Program-made: the position numbers and the translations under genes
NCBI GenBank assembly: GCA_037974665.1
Contig: CM075768.1
Span: 1,287,501 to 1,351,500 of the forward strand
DNA: 64,000 nucleotides
Source of the DNA: Ehretia macrophylla
Taxonomy: Eukaryota; Streptophyta; Magnoliopsida; Boraginales; Ehretiaceae
Direction: 5' to 3'
In this document: piece after piece, positions 24,519-37,838 of the stretch
Layout: each line of letters opens with the position of its first letter
Position numbering within the stretch: position 1 is the stretch's first letter
The notes under the pieces: generated by a model
Told to the model about the DNA's origin: nothing
What the model saw: the letters and a program-made list of their open reading frames with translations, nothing else
Databases searched by the model: none

Positions 24519-26921
24519 TGTCACGCCCCAACTCGACCCCACCTACAATCAGTCAGGACGCAACGGGATTTCGGTAGTATAACGACAGTAAATAGATTAC
24601 CGAGGTTCTAAACCAACCTCATTAATAACATTAAACATCCAATTCCATAACCATACAAACAACAACTCCTCAACAGCATAACAACACACAACATAACCGT
24701 AATATACAATAATCAATCTTCGTTATCTGCCTCCGTTCCAACATAACATACAATACCTCAACCTTATCATACATTTCAAAAATAAGTTGAGACCCATCTA
24801 ACAACTTAACCATAGACAAAAGAAAGCCACTAAGTTAACATCATTTGGATCATTATCTTTTCAACATCTATTACAATAAGAACCATAAAGCATATAAAAG
24901 TCTACTAAGCTAATGTACATGGCATTAAACAACATAGAATCATGGATAAGACTCAGGGACATATGACTCATCCACGAAAGGCATATTTTCTTCCTCAGGA
25001 GGCACGTACCCGTAATCCGGCTCCGCAACACCTGTAAGCATGCAATAATAGAGAGTGAGCTTATATAAATAAGCCCAGTGAGGATCCGATAGATCTCGAG
25101 CAAGGTCTACTAAACTCCTTGGAATAATCCTTTGAGTCAGTAAACACACAATAACATAAATAATACTATCATCACATAACTATATAACCATTCAATAAAG
25201 GATACTCTATTTGGTGTAGCTCCAAACGCCATCACGATCTCAACCGTTCTTCTTATAACTCCCCATTACTCACGCACCCGAGGTACCTCACTAACCCCTC
25301 CCTCCATGACACCTCCGTCATGCGAGCTGGGGGTAGCCTCTGGCAGTCATGCCGTTATCAACCTGACAGCCCAACGCTGCTCGAGAGGTGGCACACACAT
25401 ACCAAGACTCCATAATCATCATCAATCATCAATCAATCATCAATCAATCATCAATCAATCATCATTTATTCATCATTGATAGCATCAATTATTATTTAAA
25501 CAACAATAACTTAGTTAGATGACAAAGTAGGCCATCTAACCGGACATGCATTATATACACAATTAAACCCTAAATTACTCATCAACAACTCACCATTCAA
25601 CACTCAAACACCACCCAATCATCTAAAGGCATCGTTCAAGGAATTAAAGAATGACAACCTAAAATTCAAAAATTCATATCTTACATTCTACTGACCCAAA
25701 CATTGCCAAATCAGTTTCTATCACTCACCCATTCAACCTACTACATTAGCCCTCTCGGAAATCCACCATAACACCTCCAAATCATGCCCGATAACCCTAA
25801 AACCCTAGGATGTCTTGGCTGAATTTTTTGGATTTTCACACGAACAATGTAATCGAAAATTCGGCATTACAACAGCGCTAACACGTAATTATCAAGTATT
25901 TAGAAATTGACGGCAATCGATTTCGAGCAACGCAACTCAATTAAATCAACTTTGAACAATTTAATCTAAATTAAATACCCGAAAAATAAAAATTATGCTA
26001 CATCCGACAGAAACTCGTAGTATTACCACTAAACGATCCCTAGCATGCAAGGAGCAATAATCTAACATCAGATTACAATTCTAATAGTTCAATCTTCATT
26101 TATACGCAAAAATGCAAAAGACAAGTTTTGAGATCTAGAATTTTTCTCTCACCTTTGATGCGATAAAAGCCTAGGGATGCGTGAAGTGCGCGCCCAACAA
26201 GGAGAATCCAAGTCGGTGCGAAGTTTTACGGACAAAAACAAAGATTTTCTTTGAATTTTTGATTGAAAAACCTTGAAAATTCTCTTTTCTTTTTCTCCTT
26301 CTTTCTCTCAGCCTTGTGTGTGCAATTGGGTGTGTTTTTCTGTTATGTGAGTGTGTGTGTAACTAGTGTGAGCATAAATAGTTAATATATAAAATAGTTT
26401 AAGTTAGTAAAACTTATTATTTTTAGTATTTTATTGACTTTAAAGGCATTTTATTACTCACCCATTTTCAAAATAATTATGCAAACCCCAAGATATCTCA
26501 ATTGGATTATTTTTAGGTGACAAGAAGTTTTACATTCAAAGAATTCTACCCGAGTCGGCTTAAAACTCGGTTTTTTGCAAAAAGTGGTGTAAAAACCCTA
26601 ATAAATTCCTAAGCCGATTTGAAATCCGTTTTTATCAATCACAGGTCTATTAAAGTCTATGGACTAGGTCTAGAAGGGTTAAAAAGACCAGTTTCAAAAT
26701 TTTAGCGGACGTGCGTCCAAAATACTATTCACTAAAAGACGACGATAAAATTTATGATCCCGTTTTTGATGAAAATTTCATGAATGCACATTTAGCACGT
26801 ATTAAGAGTATTGACATCAAAATTATAACTTTCTAGGTCCTATAGCACATAAACATGTCATATGCACGCAAAACGAGGTATAGCACGTAAAACGAGATAA
26901 GCAGAAAAGTGGGGTTTCACA
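24519..26921 (-). repeat. Element C 5' LTR
   Basis: 2,403 bp, about 98 percent identical by eye to 17100-19499. Donor-like site at 26152, hairpin 25514-25540, acceptor-like site at 25032. The 69-codon minus-strand frame 24940-25149 has a close twin at 17521-17730 in the other LTR. Confidence 0.92.
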
Positions 26922-26926
26922 ACCTA

Positions 26927-29247
26927 AAACATGTTTAACGAGGTATGGGCATTCCCAATTGCTTAGTGAGGGATAAAGTCTATAGGGGCATGCAATGCAG
27001 AAGTTAATACAAATAGAACATTTAACAACCAAAGAACAATTGAAATAACAAGTTATCACACATTAAAAAGGATACGATTCACTTGCTTTTCATTCACGAA
27101 CCACGAGCCACGAACTGAAATCCCGATATAATAATGACACTGATATCGATAAGCCAGCATCCCCTTATAACTCCAAAATGGGTGTACTCTGTATGTACCC
27201 CGAAATCCTACGACCCAACTCTCCCTGGGCGGCATCCCAAGTGAGAGAGGGACTGGGCAACCATGGTAGCCGAGGTAGACCGGCAAGCTCGATGCCGCCC
27301 GATTTCCATGACACTACCATGCCCAAGTGGTTGTGCAACCACGATGCAATGCACTCAAAATGATAACAATAGAATAAATCAATAAGCACATGATTGAAGG
27401 ACAACAAAGTAGGTTGCCCTCACACACAATATATAGACAATAAGTGCACGTAATCGAGGTACAAGTAAATAAACTATTTTGCACATAAGGATGAAGATTC
27501 CCTCACCTCTACCGAGCTCCAAGATGTAAATTTGGATCACATCATTTCCTATCACCTTGAACTGATGAGCAAGCATTATTTCAATTACTCTTTAACTATA
27601 ACATTCATTAATTATTCAGCTAGGTTAGCTAACTTATAACTTCACTTATTTGGCATACAATATCTAATAGAATTCTATCTTTAGCAGAAGTCACCTTTAT
27701 ATACTCTGGCTAAACATTCCATCCAACTAATCATTCTAGCAGCCCAGTTACAAGTCTTAAGTATATCTTCACCCATACAACATAATATATAAGTAATATA
27801 AACATTATACAAGATATAAGCATATTTACTCAATCCTTAACAAGTAATACATAAACAATATAAGCAATATATGAGCATTAGCACTAAAATAACCAAATGA
27901 ACACAAAGGGATAAATTACATATTTTTCACAAAACATTACCAAAAGCTCACAATTAACTTAAAAGTGCATTTAAACACTGAAGAAACAATTACAAGGTCA
28001 TAGAAGTGCAAAACAACCGATTTCCTACTTTTCCCTCTTTGTAACCTAAGCCATTTTTATTCCAAACACAAGTTAATGTCCTAGTTAAGCGAGCGGGCTA
28101 TTCCATACTTCTAATTAACCCATAAGGCACCTTTAGGATCCTCGAAGTTACCCAATTACCTACATTTAACACAAAAGCCCCAATTGCCCCTTTATGACTT
28201 TGTACTACACGTATCTCAACCAAAACTCAATTGAGAGTTAACAAAGCTTATTTAGAACCTATATGGCCTAGGAATACCAAATGTGAAGGCCAAATTAATC
28301 CGGATTTGCTATAGCCCCGAAACCCCTTTTTAAAACTCGCCTATTTCATGTTTTAGCCAAGTTTCGAGCAATTCAACCTTATGGGGCTAATAAACTATGT
28401 TTATTATCATCTAAGACACCTATTAGAAGCAATGAATCAAGCCACAATGCACAATTTCACAAACCCTAGAAAAACGTCTCTATTTACTACCTTAGAATCA
28501 ACTAACGAATTTAACCGGTTAAAAAGCAAAACAATTGCATAAACTTGGTCTCTACAACATGTATGTATCATATATAGCAAGATTTGATCATGACTCAAGC
28601 CAATATCAACAAATCTAGAAAATACATAATATGGCATAAACTTTAAATTCACAAAGGAGTGCAAAATCCCTCACCACATGCGTGTAGAGGCTCGTAAGAG
28701 GCTAGCAAACACTCTAAACCACTTGCCCTAAGCTTGCAATGGCTTGAAATCAAAGTTTGATGAGCAAAAACTCTTCCTTCTTTCTCCTAGCTGCCGTCTG
28801 GCTTGGTGGGGACATAGGGGTCATTAATTGATATGTTATTTAGCCTATTATGTAATGCATGTATATAATTAAGTGTATATGTTATATATGTGTGTTTGCG
28901 TATAAGTGTTGACTACTAAAATGAGTCAAAATAATGTAAAATAGGCTTAATGGTGCAATTATATGTTAGCTAGCTCAAAAGTAAAGTTAGTCTACATAAT
29001 ACTATTCATACGAACCAACCAAACATTTTCTAAATGAGCCTTCCTATCGCATTTCGCTCAAACGCACATTTTTCTCATTCCTAAAATAATTAATATAATT
29101 TAAGAAAAATGCTAATTCGAAGTAATTAAGTGGTTGAAAAATGTGATGAATAGTGATCACAGAAAGTAACAAGTAATGTATAGTAGGAATGCGCAAATAG
29201 TGGATGCAACAATTAAAATGTTTACGGTGAAGTTCTTGGGTGTCACA
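26927..29247 (-). repeat. Element B 5' LTR, proximal part
   Basis: Continues 16485-17099 across element C. Donor-like CATGTG/GTGAGGG at 28674. CTACTTTG hairpin around 27396-27421, with CAAC/GTTG kept and one weak outer pair. GC-rich block about 27180-27330. It starts TGTGACACCC at 29247 in the minus reading. Confidence 0.85.
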
Positions 29248-29997
29248 ATAACAGTAATTACAACATTCAAATATAAAAGAGATTAAAGAGATATTCTCCC
29301 ATAAATGAAGTCGATATCGAGTCTGAGGTCGGGTTCCCGAGCACAGCTACGAGATTCTTCCATTTTCTCTTCTTGGTAATTCAGGCATTACCTCCTCCGT
29401 ATTTTACCCAACTACTAAACTATTTAGAAAAACATAAGTTAAACTACCTAATTTATAAACTAAAAAAAACAATGAAAAACTAATTTAATAATTAAAATTA
29501 TATATTTTTCCTTTAGGGGTTGAGGGGTATTTATAGGCAAATTTTTCAGAGGCACGCTCGAGTACCTAGTAGGCGGGCTAGAGCGTTCTTCTACTGCTTT
29601 GATGGATTTGCACCACGTGGCTTTCGTGAAGGTGGTGGAAAATTCCGTGGAGGGCGTTCGAGGGCACCTCTGGTCAGTAAATCAGAATGCGCCACTTGGC
29701 ACTTTGACGGTCAACTTTGAGTAGTTTAGGCGGTCCACGTGGACCAATCAGGGGCATTTGGCCGTCCACGTAGGCCAATCAGCACGCGTGGAAGCTTCTT
29801 GAGAAGGCGCTCTCAAGTGCCATTTGCTGCCAAATTTGGCCGTCGTTTGACCAAGGTTTTTTCAAGTATTTTCATCCGATTTTGCGCTTGGTTTGGCCAA
29901 ATTCTTCCTCTAAGGGCCCCTTTAAACTACCGATCCTTGAATCTTGCTGATTTCCAACTTCTTGACTTGCATTTTGATTCGTTTTGAGTACAGTTTA
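29248..29997 (-). repeat. Probable old LTR fragment with promoter-like motifs
   Basis: No gene recognised. In the minus reading there are CCACGTGG-type G-box cores near 29614, 29733 and a near-match at 29769, two ATTGG (reverse CCAAT) boxes near 29740 and 29775, and then GCCTATAAATACCCC near 29530, a good TATA box in promoter-like order. Downstream (about 29248-29400) the sequence has the look of an LTR R/U5 end. I infer a fragment of another retroelement LTR cut off by B. A displaced host promoter is possible. Confidence 0.4.
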
Positions 29998-30029
29998 TTC
30001 ACTTTTCAAGATCATCCTGCATGGCAGCA

Positions 30030-30402
30030 AAAGTTCATTAGTAAAATGCAGTGGTTTGAGTGCTGCATTTATAGCCATATCAGACTTTATAAATTTTCTC
30101 AATCTCCTGAAGCCACTCTTAAACTTTTTCATCATCCGGTTCGCCATAAAATTTTGTTTGCCCATACCTCAAGAATGTCTGCAACATATTGTTTCTCCTA
30201 TTTCTATTCCCTCCACTACTACTACCGGCACCATTGTTGTAGTTACTGCTCACACCTCCTCTTGGCTTTTGCTCCAAGACTTGAGCCATCCGATCCATAG
30301 TAGTGGCCATTTGATTAATAACTCAATCCCCAGCATTGGTTTGAGTTGTACCCCCTGTCTCATGGGTTTCTCCGCCGCTACTAAGTCCATCTTTAGCCAT
30401 CT
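30030..30402 (-). pseudogene. gag: Element G gag fragment
   Basis: It starts MAKDGLSSGGETHETGG at 30402 and includes MATTMDRMAQVLEQ and FLRYGQTKFYGEPDD, the usual beginning of a Tekay-type capsid region (compare FIHHGAYTFFGEPDD in A). Only the N-terminal part is present, so no zinc knuckle, protease or RT follows. The leader and 5' LTR of the same element are found far to the right at 43591-43794 and 51068-56183, separated by E and D. Confidence 0.7.
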
Positions 30403-30433
30403 ATAAATAAAAACAATCTCTCAAGGTTACAAC

Positions 30434-32862
30434 TGTCACGCCCCAACTCGACCCCACCTACGATCAGTCTGGAAGCAACGGAATTTTGGCAGTATAACGA
30501 TAGTAAATAGGATACCGAGGCTCTAAACCAACCTCATTAGAACATCATACATCAACTCCATAACCATACACTAAACAACTCCTTAATAAAATAACAACAT
30601 ACAACATAACCATATTACACTATAATCATTCTTTGTTATACGCCTCCGTTCCAACATAATACATGAACCTTAATATACATTGCAAAAATATATTGATACC
30701 AACCTAGAAACCTAAACATAGACAAAAGAAAGACTACTAAGATAGCATCAACTAATTCATTATCTTCTCAACATCTTTTACATTATGAACTACAAAGCAT
30801 ATAAAAGTCAACTAGATAATATACAAGATAGTAAAACAATACAACATCAAGGATAAGACTCATCCACGTAAGGCACACTTTCCTCTTCAGGAGGCACGTA
30901 CCCGTAATCCTGCTCAAGTACACCTGTAAGCATGCATTAATAGAAAGTGAGCTTATATAAAATAAGCCCAGTGACGATCCGATAGATCTCTAACAGTATT
31001 CACTATACTCCTTGGAAAATGATCCTTTGAGCAAGTAAACACACAATAACATCAATAATACTATCATCACATAAACTATAATGACCATTCAATAAAGGAT
31101 ACACTAGTTGGTGTAGCTCCAAACGCCATCACGATCATAATAGCCTTCTTGTGACTCCCATAAACTAACGCACCCGGGGTACCCCAATAACCTCACCCTC
31201 CATGACACCTCCGTCATGCGAGCTGGAGGTAATCTCTGGTAGTCATGCCGCTATCAACCCGACAGCCCGATGCTGCTCGAGAGGTGGCACACACATACCA
31301 AAGACTCAGCAATAATAATAAACATCAATCATTCACAAGAGGACAACCTTTTCCATTGACTATCTCCCGGTTCATCAATCATCAATCAATAATCAATCAA
31401 TAATCACATTATCATCATAATAACATCAATAATCAATTTAACAACAAATAACTAAGTTAGATGACAAAGTAGGCCATCCAACCGAACATGCATTAAACAC
31501 ACAATCAAACCCTAGTTTACCCATCATCATCTCACAATTCAATCACTCAAACCACACTCAATCAATTAAAGGCATAATTTAACATTTTAAAGAAAGACAA
31601 CCTAAACTTCAAATATTCATAACCTACATTCTACTAGTCCAAACCACTCCAAATCAGTTTCTATCACTCGCCCAATCAATCAACTACATTAGTCCCCTCG
31701 GAAACCAACCAAAACACATCCAAATCATGCCCAATAACCCTAAAACCCTAGTGTGTCATGGTTGAAATTTCCGGACTTCAGCACCGACCTCACAATCGAA
31801 AATTCGGCATTACAATGACGCTACCACGTAATTAACAAACTTTTAGAAATTGACGGCAATCAATTTCAACCAACACAACTCAAAATATTCAACATTTAGC
31901 AAATTAATCAACTTTAAATACCCGAAAATAAATAATTATGCTACAACGGTTCAAATCTTGCAAGATTACATATAAATGTTCCCTAGCATGCATGGAGCAC
32001 TAATCTAACTTCAAATTAACATTCTAACAGTTCAATAATTATTTATACACATAAACACAAAATATGAGTTTTGAGATCTAGAATTTTTCTCTCACCTTTG
32101 ATGCGAAATAAGCCTAGAAATGTGCTCAATGGATGCTCAAAAGGTGGAATCAAGCTTTGGTTGATGGAAATTGGCCTTGGATTGCAACTTTTAATGAAAA
32201 ATGCCTTTGAAAAAGTTGAAGAAAAATCTTGGTTTTCCTCCTATGGAGCTCTCGGCCCTATGTGTGTGTTTGAGTGTGTTTTATGAGCTTGCTAATGTTT
32301 GTAACTACTAATATGCATATTGGTCAATATTTAAAAATAGTCAAAGTTGAGTAAACTTAATATTTTTGTGTTTTCTTGTCTTTTAAATGCATTTTAGCTA
32401 TCTCTTTGCTCAAAACAAATATGCAACTCCTATGATAGCTCAAGTAGATTATTTTTAGGTGACAAGAAGTTTTACAATCAAGCAATTTCACTCGAGTCGG
32501 CTTAAAACTCGATTTTTGCAAAAGTCAGTGTAAAAACCCTAATAAATTCCTAAGCCGATTTGAAAACTGTTTTAATCAAACACAGGTCTATTAAAGTCCG
32601 AGGACTAGGTCTAGAATGGTTAAAAACACTAGTTTTAAAATTTCAGCGGACGTGTTTCGAAAATACTATTCACTAAAAGTCGACGATAAAATTTATGACT
32701 CCGTTTTTTATGAAAATTTCATGAATGCACATTTAGCATATTCTAGGAGTATTAATATCAAACTTGCCACATTCTAAGTCATATAGCACATAGACAGGTT
32801 AATTCACGCAAAACGAGAATAAACACGCAAAATGAGACAAGACAGAAAAATGGGGTTTCACA
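30434..32862 (-). repeat. Element E 3' LTR
   Basis: 2,429 bp. Donor-like CAAAG/GTGAGAG at 32095, CTACTTTG-type hairpin about 31455-31480, CCTCACTG-like hairpin about 30940-30975, acceptor-like TTACAG at 30924. Closely related to C's LTRs. Confidence 0.9.
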
Positions 32863-32898
32863 TTCTCCCCCCCTTAAAGAAATTTCGTCCCCGAAATT
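32863..32898 (-). promoter_or_regulatory. Polypurine tract and pre-PPT inverted repeat of element E
   Basis: In the minus reading AATTTCG and CGAAATT pair with a 4-base loop (32881-32898), then TTTAAGGGGGGGAGAATG up to the LTR. Compared with C, one pair has changed on both arms. Confidence 0.8.
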
Positions 32899-32899
32899 C

Positions 32900-35800
32900 T
32901 TACTTGATATACTGAATAGATTTGGGTACTGTTGCTGTATCTGATCTCGTCTCTCCCAAGTAGCTTCCTCGATACCGTGATGCTTCCACAACACCTTAAC
33001 CATCGAAATCTTCTTCGACCTCAACTCTTGTTCCATCTGATCAAGAATACGAATCGGACGCTCGTCATAAGTCAGATTCTCACGAAGCTGTAACGGCTCT
33101 GGCTCAAGAATATGAGAAGGATCCGGATTATATTTCTGCAAATTAGATACGTGAAATACATCGTGGACATTAGAGAAGTTCTCCGGTAAAGCCAACCGAT
33201 ATGCTAACTTATCAACCCTACCGGTAATCTCAAATGGCCCAACAAATCACGGACTCAGCTTTCCACCTTTACCATAGCGAGCAAACCTCTTATGAGGAGA
33301 CAATCTCAAGAAAACCCGATCTCCGACTGCAAACTCCAAGTCCCGATGACGCTTATCAGCATAACTCTTGAATCTACTCTGTGCCATAAGCATTCTCTGC
33401 CTGATCAACTGAACATTCTCAATCTTCTCAAGAAGCTCTGACATGATAGTCGGATCAATAGTCTTCATCTCCCTTTCCTCGTCCCAATATAAAGGTGAAC
33501 GACACTTATGACCGTAAAGAGCTGCGAAAGGTGCCATCCCAATAGTAGCTTGATAACTATTTTTATAGGCAAACTCGGCAAGTGGTAGATGTTTTTACAG
33601 TTCTTCCCGAAGTCCAAAACATAAGCCCTAAGCATATCTTCCAGAATCTGAATAGTTCTCTCAGACTGACCATCGGTCTGTGGATGATATGCAGTACTGA
33701 AGTTCAACTGAGTACCCAAGGTCTCCTGAAGTTTCTCCCACAAACAATAAGTAAATCGAGGATCTCGATCTAAGACAATACTAGATAGAATCCCGTGAAG
33801 TCTAACAATCTGATCAAAATAAAGACCCGTCAACTTTGTAACCTCATCTCCCATCCTCATCGAAATAAAATGAGCTGTCTTCATCCAACGATCCACGCAA
33901 CCCAAACTGCATCATTACCTCTCGGTGTTCTAGGCAAACCAGTGATGAAATCCATCGTAATATGCTCCTACTTCCACTCTGGTATAGCCAACGGCTGAAG
34001 TAACCCTACAGGTCATTGATGCTCGGCTTTCACCCTATGACAAGTCAAGCATCTAGATACAAACTGAGCAATCTCCCTCTTCATGTTATTCCACCAATAG
34101 AGTTGCTTCAAATCCCGATACATCTTGGTTCCATCGGGATGAATAGTGTACTTAGAATTATGAGCTTCTTCCAGAATAACTCGCCTCAAGCCCAGTTCAT
34201 CGGGAACACAAACCCTATTCCGAAATCGAAGAATACCGTCCTCATGCAGTTTAAAGTCAGACTGATCATTTGTGATCTGATCCTTGATCTTCTAAAGTTT
34301 AACATCAAGTTGCTGAGCTTCTCTGATCTGAAACAACAATAAAGGCTGAATACGGAGATGTGAACATATTACCCCAACCTGAGTTAACTCCCGTCTCCAA
34401 TAAGTAAATTCTTCAAGAATCTTCTATTTCTTGACAGCCAAACAAGCAACACTCGCCTTCCGGCTGAGAGCATCTGCTACAACATTTGCCTTTCCAAGCA
34501 GATAATTGATAGAACAATTATAATCTCCAAGAAGCCCCATCTACCTCCGCTGACGCATATTCAACTCCTTCTGTGAGAACAAGTACTTCAGACTCTTATG
34601 ATCAGTGAAAATCTCGAACTTACTACCCCACAGATAATGACGCCACTTCTTCAGTGCGAAGACAACTGCTGCCAACTCAAGATCATGAGTCGGATAATTC
34701 ACCTCAAAAGGCTTCAACTTCCGGGAAGCATAGGCAATAACTCGGCCATCCTCCATAAGAACACATCCCAAGCCCTCCTTGGATGCATCGCTGTAAATAA
34801 CCATATTATCGGTCCCCTCTGGTAGAGCAAGTACTGGAGCAGTAGTCAACCTCTTTTTCAACTCCTGAAACCCACTCTCATACTTCTCATCCCAAGCAAA
34901 GATAGTCCATTTCTGAGTCAACTTAGAAAGTGGCCCTGCAATCTTAGAGAAATCTTTGACAAACCTACAGTAATAACCTGCCAAGCCAAGAAAGCTACGA
35001 ACCTCCGAAACATTCTTCGGACGTTTCCAAGGTATCACCGATTCAATCTTAGTGGGATCTATAGAAATACCGCTCTGTGTGATAACATGGCCAAGAAAAG
35101 ATATGCGTTGTAGCCAAAATTCACATTTGCTGAACTTGGCAAACAACTGATGCTCCTGCAGCTTCTGTAAGACAAGCTGTAGATGTTGCCCGTGCTCCGA
35201 TTCAGACTTAGAATAAACCAAGATATCATCAATAAAGATTACCACGAACTGGTCCAAATACGGCTGAAAAACTCGATGCATAAGATCCATGAATGCTGCC
35301 TGTGCATTAGTTAATCCAAAGGGCATAACAACAAACTCATAATGCCCGTACTGAGTCTTGAAGGCAGACTTCGGAACATCCTCCGTACGAATCTGAAGCT
35401 GATAATACCCCTGCCTCAAATCAAATTTAGAATAGACTTTGGCTCCCTAAAGTTGATCAAACAACTCGTCAATCAGTGGCAAAAGAAATTTATTCTTGAT
35501 GGTCACCTGATTCAAACCACGATAATCAATACACAATCTCAAGGTACCATCCTTCTTCTTCACAAATAAAACAGGAGCTTCCCAAGGTGAAGAACTCTGC
35601 TGAATAAATCCCTTCTCCAATAACTCCTACAATTGAGTCTTCAGCTCCTTCAACTCAGCTGGTGCCATTCGGTACTATGATTTAGAAATAGGTTGAGTAC
35701 CGGGAACAAGATTAATCACAAACTCCACATCTCTCTCTGGCGGTAACCCTGGCAACTCCTCGGGAAATACATTGGGATATTCCCGAATAATAGGAACTTC

Positions 35801-36290
35801 CTCCAGGTGTAACTTATCAGATGGCTTGTTGATCAGATAAGCTAGATAACCCGAACACCCTTTACTCACCAACTTAACAGCTTTAGTTGCTGAGATAACA
35901 AAATTCGTCTTTGCACCTCGGTTCCCTACTACCTCAACTACTGGCTGATCTGGCAAACGAAACTGTACTTCCTTGGTTCTACAGTTTAACTGGGCATCAA
36001 CTTAGAAAGCCAATCCATACCCAAGATAACATCATACCCCCGGATAGGAAATAAGATAAGATCCGAAGGAAAATTATACCCCTTAACATGTATTATACAA
36101 TCCTTATATACTAAGCCAGTAACATACTTATCAGTCAAAGAGGTACTAATCTCAACCACATAAGGCAGTCTTTCAGGTTGCACATTAACACGTTGCACAC
36201 AAGCAGGAGTAATGAAAGAATGCATAGCACCAGAATCAATCAACACTTTAACAAGTTGATCAAGTATAAGGAAGTTACCTTCTACCACTG
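32900..36290 (-). pseudogene. pol: Element E pol region
   Basis: Recognisable in the minus reading: protease ([11 protein letters not shown], about 36215-36250), RT with [10 protein letters not shown] near 35215-35245, RNase H ([11 protein letters not shown] near 34780), integrase core (SDRDPRFT-like and [18 protein letters not shown], about 33620-33780), and chromodomain ([16 protein letters not shown] near 32965-33005). The best-kept stretch is RT/RNase H (about 34540-35420). Many breaks; a fossil. Confidence 0.85.
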
Positions 36291-37580
36291 CAGTCTCCTC
36301 AGGCATCTCCTCCAAATCAACTGCGTGGGCCTGAGCCTGGACCCGCTGCTGCTGAGGTACACTGCCCGCAGGTCTACCCTGATAACCCTGAGTCGCTGAC
36401 CGACCCTCAGTCCTTGAATATCTATGGCAATCCCTCGCCCTGTGCTGATTGCTGCCGCGACTTAAACACGTCCCTGCCTTCACTCTGCAATCGGCCTCCA
36501 CATGCCCCGTGCGCTTGCAGTGTGTACACTGCGGTGATGATGCACTAACACTGCCCCTGGAAGAACTAGAAGCTGAAGAAACAGCTGAACCAGTCTGCTG
36601 CTGAGGCCTTACCAAACTAGGCCTATACTGACCCTGAGACTGGGCTGGCCTATACTGGGACTGAACTTGATATGACCCCTGCTGAAACTAAGGTCGATAA
36701 TAACTCTGTTGTCCCTGTGGCCTAAAAGAACCCTGCTGAGCTAGTGGCCTGTACACAACCTGTTGTATGGGAGGCCTATACATACCCTGCTGAAACTGCG
36801 GCTGATACGGCCTCTTACTGGGCTGACTAGACACAAGCTGATCCCCCTTTCTCTTCTCTAACCTAGAAGCTGTATCAAAGGCCTCAGTGAATATATCATA
36901 CCGATTCAGAGCCATCACATCCTGAATCTCGGGCCTTAACCCCAACATGAATCTATGAGTCCTCCACTCCTCATCAGCTACATACTCCGATGCATATAGA
37001 GACAATCGAGTAAAGGTGGCCTCATATTGAGCCACTAAGGCATCCCCCTGAATCAGAGACGAAAACTCAGCCTCTCTCCGCTTCCTCACGATCCTCGGGA
37101 CATACTTTGCCTGGAAGGCTAACAGAAAGGTACCCTAAACATACGAAATACCCTGAGTCACCCAGCTAGTTCTCACCGTGCGCCACCATTCCTCTGCCTT
37201 ATCATCCAGCAAGTACACGGCAAAGGAGACCTTCTGCTCATCGGTATAATCAAGAGGATCATAAATCTTCTCCTCCTTACTAATCCACGCTTCAGCCTTC
37301 CGATCATCGGGTTCCCCCTGAAATCTAGGTGGATGATACCCTAAGAACTCTTCAGGGTACCACGCCCGTGGTTTCCACCCTGCACATTCAATAATTGAGC
37401 CTGCCAAGGCTGAGTCTGGGCAGCTTGCCCTGCTATCAACTGGGCCTGTCCAGCCATTAACTCAGCAATCCTATCCATAGCTGCCCTCAAATGATCATCA
37501 CCCCTATCACGGCCCGGTGCCGCATTACTAGGAGTCTCATCTACTACCTCGGGCCTACCTCTGGTCCTTGGTCTACCGGC
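36291..37580 (-). pseudogene. gag: Element E gag region
   Basis: N-terminal GRPRTRGRPEVVDE as in C, capsid-like FQGEPDDRKAEAWISK near 37260-37330, Tyr/Pro/Gln linker about 36630-36830, knuckle region CTHCKRTGHVEADC near 36490-36530. Several breaks. Closely similar to C's gag. Confidence 0.82.
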
Positions 37581-37826
37581 CAGGTTATAGCATGTAAACA
37601 GGTTATAAACAACTATTAACACATAAACAACAAACTCATATAAAACACATAAACAAATTGATCACATAATCACATAAGCACTAAATCACATAATCACTTA
37701 ATCACTTAATCAGTTAATCAGTTAATCATATTAATTCATAGTTCATTTTTCTTTCTTTTCATACATACTTTCATGCGAAGACCATTACCCATATTCCGAG
37801 AAAACCCCGGCTGACAACTAACATGC

Positions 37827-37838
37827 GCTCTGATACCA
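37827..37838 (-). promoter_or_regulatory. Primer-binding site of element E
   Basis: TGGTATCAGAGC on the minus strand, six bases inside the 5' LTR, as in C. Confidence 0.88.

Larger units (their letters stand above)
17100..26921 (-). mobile_element. Element C: Tekay-type chromovirus, pol open, gag broken
   Basis: LTRs 17100-19499 and 24519-26921 start TGTGAAACCCC and end GGGGCGTGACA in the minus reading. They differ by about 2 percent by eye, suggesting an age under about one million years at 1.3e-8. Target duplication ACCTG (17095-17099) and ACCTA (26922-26926), one mismatch. Order in the minus reading: primer site, gag, protease, RT, RNase H, integrase, chromodomain, paired element, polypurine tract. 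The gag half has about three or four breaks; pol reads through. It is inserted into the 5' LTR of element B. Element E is a second, older-looking copy of the same family. Confidence 0.93.
3500..29247 (-). mobile_element. Element B: non-autonomous LTR retrotransposon (LARD type), split by A and C
   Basis: B reads right to left. Its 5' LTR runs from 29247 down to 16485 and is interrupted by element C. The primer site is at 16469-16480. The internal region is about 1.1 kb, interrupted by element A, and the partial 3' LTR is at 3500-5370. The LTR starts TGTGACGCCC and ends GGGGCGTTACA. The internal part has no recognisable gag or pol but keeps a primer site, the paired element before the polypurine tract, and the tract itself. 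Its two LTR copies differ by roughly 3-4 percent by eye, more than those of A or C, which fits B being the older host of both insertions. It must have depended on a relative for its proteins. Confidence 0.75.

Noticed and set aside
29520-29987. Plus-strand frames of 66 and 82 codons as an exon of a host gene
   Set aside because: No splice context or known domain; the promoter-like order of motifs is on the opposite strand.
30119-30310. 63-codon minus-strand frame as an independent small gene
   Set aside because: It is part of a longer Tekay-type gag start (FYGEPDD motif) belonging to element G.
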